Assembly: GCA_001534745.1 (NCBI GenBank)
Contig: CP013997.1
Location: forward strand, 2,790,001-2,854,000
Length of the DNA stretch: 64,000 nt
Source: Pseudomonas monteilii
GTDB taxonomy: Bacteria > Pseudomonadota > Gammaproteobacteria > Pseudomonadales > Pseudomonadaceae
Direction of reading: 5' to 3'
A model generated the notes under the pieces. It saw only the letters and a program-made list of their open reading frames with translations. It made no database searches and was not told the DNA's origin. Below, one piece after another: positions 62,876-64,000 of this stretch. Numbering within the stretch: position 1 is the first letter of the stretch; each line of letters starts with the position of its first letter. The position numbers were made by a program, and so were the translations under genes.

Positions 62876-63700
62876 TCAGGCCTGGCGTGCATGGGCCACG
62901 GCAGCGGCCACCTGCTCGTCGTCCGGCCGAATGCCGGTGTAGAGCACGAACTGCTCCAGCGCCTGCAAGGCGATCACGTCAAGCCCGGTGATGACCGGCT
63001 TGCCAGCGGCCTGGGCGCGCCGTACGAACGGTGTCTGGGCCGGCAGCGCGACCACGTCGATCACCCGTTCGGCCGCGTCGACGGCGTGTTCCGGAAACGC
63101 CAGTCGCTCGGCTTCAGGGCCACCGCTCATGCCGATCGGCGTGACGTTCACCAGCATGGGCGGGCACAGGTCGCCCAGCTCGTGCTGCCAGCGGTAGCCG
63201 CACAGATCGGCCAGGTGACGGCCAGCCTGTTCGTTGCGCGCGATGATCATGCCCTGGGTGAACCCTGCATCGCGCAAGGCGCAGGCGACGGCCTTGGCCA
63301 TGCCGCCGCTGCCCCGCAAGGCGAACGCCGTGGACGGGTCGATCTGGTGCAGGTCGAGCAGTTGGCGAATGGCCAGGTAATCGGTGTTGAAGGCCTTGAG
63401 GTGACCGTCGGTGTTGACCAGCGTGTTGACCGACTCGATGGCGGCTGCCGAAGGATCCACCTCGTCCACCAGGGCCAGGCAGGCCTCCTTGTAAGGCATG
63501 GACACGCCGCATCCGCGAATGCCCAAGGCCCGGATGCCCGCCACGGCCGCAGGCAGGTCGTCGGTGCTCATGGCCTTGTAGTAGTAATCCAGGCCGAGCT
63601 GCTGATACAGGTGATTGTGAAAGCGCACCCCGAAGGTGCCAGGCCGGCCGGCCAGCGATATGCACAATACGGTGTCTCGGCTAGGGGGGACGGCGGTCAT
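62876..63700 (-). CDS. Shikimate 5-dehydrogenase homologue (AroE/YdiB family)
   Basis: A 274-residue NAD(P)-dependent dehydrogenase. The substrate domain has the catalytic lysine in GCGVSMPYKEACLALVD and the Asp in AFNTDYLAIRQLL. The nucleotide-binding loop is LRGSGGMAKAVACAL. NVTPIGMSGG and VIDVVALPAQTPFVRRA follow, and the C-terminal GLDVIALQALEQFVLYTG closes the fold. It lacks the usual SxS in the N-terminus (LCISLAGRPGTFGVRFHN in place of the GxPIxHSxSP block), so it is more likely a quinate/shikimate-like or AroE-like paralogue than the housekeeping AroE. GGAG lies 5 bases before the ATG. Confidence 0.85.
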   Translation of the reverse strand: MTAVPPSRDTVLCISLAGRPGTFGVRFHNHLYQQLGLDYYYKAMSTDDLPAAVAGIRALGIRGCGVSMPYKEACLALVDEVDPSAAAIESVNTLVNTDGHLKAFNTDYLAIRQLLDLHQIDPSTAFALRGSGGMAKAVACALRDAGFTQGMIIARNEQAGRHLADLCGYRWQHELGDLCPPMLVNVTPIGMSGGPEAERLAFPEHAVDAAERVIDVVALPAQTPFVRRAQAAGKPVITGLDVIALQALEQFVLYTGIRPDDEQVAAAVAHARQA

Positions 63701-63843
63701 GGAGGCTCCTTCGAGTGACAGGTAGGTGACGTCGGCCGCTGGTCGGGCCTTACACAACCTTTACCCATCACGCGTGTTCCGGCAAGCGGTTTGACGGTCA
63801 AATAGACAGTCCCCGAACATGGGGTTTAGCGAGGATAGCAGCA

Positions 63844-64000
63844 ATGAACCGTCTTCTTCCCGGCGTGGTCCTGTTGACCGGCATCCTGGCCTTCAGCGGT
63901 CCGGCGGCCGCCCACGGTGGCGGCTGGCGCGGCGCGGGCCCGGTGCTGGGCGCCGCCGTGGTGGGTGCCGTGGTCGGCGCCGTGGTCTCAGGGGGGCATG
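63844..64000 (+). CDS. Small exported glycine-rich protein, N-terminal part (cut by window end)
   Basis: An ATG at 63844 opens a frame that runs off the window after 52 codons. It starts with a signal peptide (LLPGVVLLTGILAFSGPAAA) and continues HGGGWRGAGPVLGAAVVGAVVG, a Gly/Val-rich membrane-like stretch often seen in small outer-membrane or periplasmic pseudomonad proteins. A GAGG-like site lies about 10 bases upstream. The function is not recognisable from this fragment. Confidence 0.6.
   Translation, partial: MNRLLPGVVLLTGILAFSGPAAAHGGGWRGAGPVLGAAVVGAVVGAVVSGGH

Overview
The window reads as a chromosomal segment of a GC-rich fluorescent Pseudomonas, most likely of the P. putida group. 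The reasons are the strong G/C third-position bias, an MvaT-type xenogeneic silencer, a two-ACT threonine deaminase, P. putida-style REP palindromes (cores such as GCGGGCAAGCCCGC and GCTGGCTTGCCAGC), and a DUF6543/leucine-rich-repeat giant protein of a kind typical of fluorescent pseudomonads. No rRNA, tRNA, CRISPR array, insertion sequence, integrase or phage gene was seen. All taxonomic and functional names are from reading the sequence, not from database searches.

Layout. 0-5 kb: housekeeping genes (start of tamB, tamA, a GNAT protein, xthA, a PuuR-like cupin regulator), a REP patch and a small unknown gene. 5.4-22.7 kb: a tightly overlapping co-directional Wzx/Wzy-type exopolysaccharide operon. 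It carries UDP-glucose dehydrogenase, UDP-glucuronate 4-epimerase, an initiating sugar transferase, a degenerate BY-kinase-like ATPase, Wza, Wzz, three glycosyltransferases, Wzy, Wzx, a polysaccharide deacetylase, a glycosidase-like secreted protein, an acyltransferase-like protein and a ChbG/YdjC deacetylase. It predicts an acidic surface polysaccharide containing uronic acid. 22.7-27.8 kb: the LRR giant protein, which seems to stop just before the E3-ligase catalytic cysteine, and a DUF1173-like unknown. 27.8-28.7 kb: a 123-bp tandem REP array and a long inverted repeat. 28.7-37.7 kb: ilvA with an isoleucine-coding leader peptide and a candidate attenuator, an RstB/RstA-like two-component system divergent from an RND efflux pair, and mobA.

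37.7-60.4 kb is dominated by signal transduction. First comes a complete stressosome operon (rsbR, rsbS, rsbT, an RsbX-like ATPase/phosphatase fusion, a histidine kinase and a hybrid kinase) with no sigma factor in it. After a YghU-type GST, another REP patch and betT there are two convergent paralogous hybrid kinases, a GlcG/HbpS-like gene and a flavin reductase. Last is an operon with a CHASE3 triple-receiver hybrid kinase, CheR, stand-alone CheB, a receiver-kinase and a single-domain receiver, with a divergent single-domain receiver. The CheR/CheB pair has no chemoreceptor nearby.

60.4-64 kb: cobF, an mvaT-like gene, gloA, a small unknown, a shikimate dehydrogenase homologue and the start of a small exported protein.

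The most notable items are the sigma-less stressosome module, the CheR/CheB-kinase module with a methylation-like coiled coil, the ilvA leader, and the ATPase that has Thr in place of the Walker A lysine inside the EPS operon.
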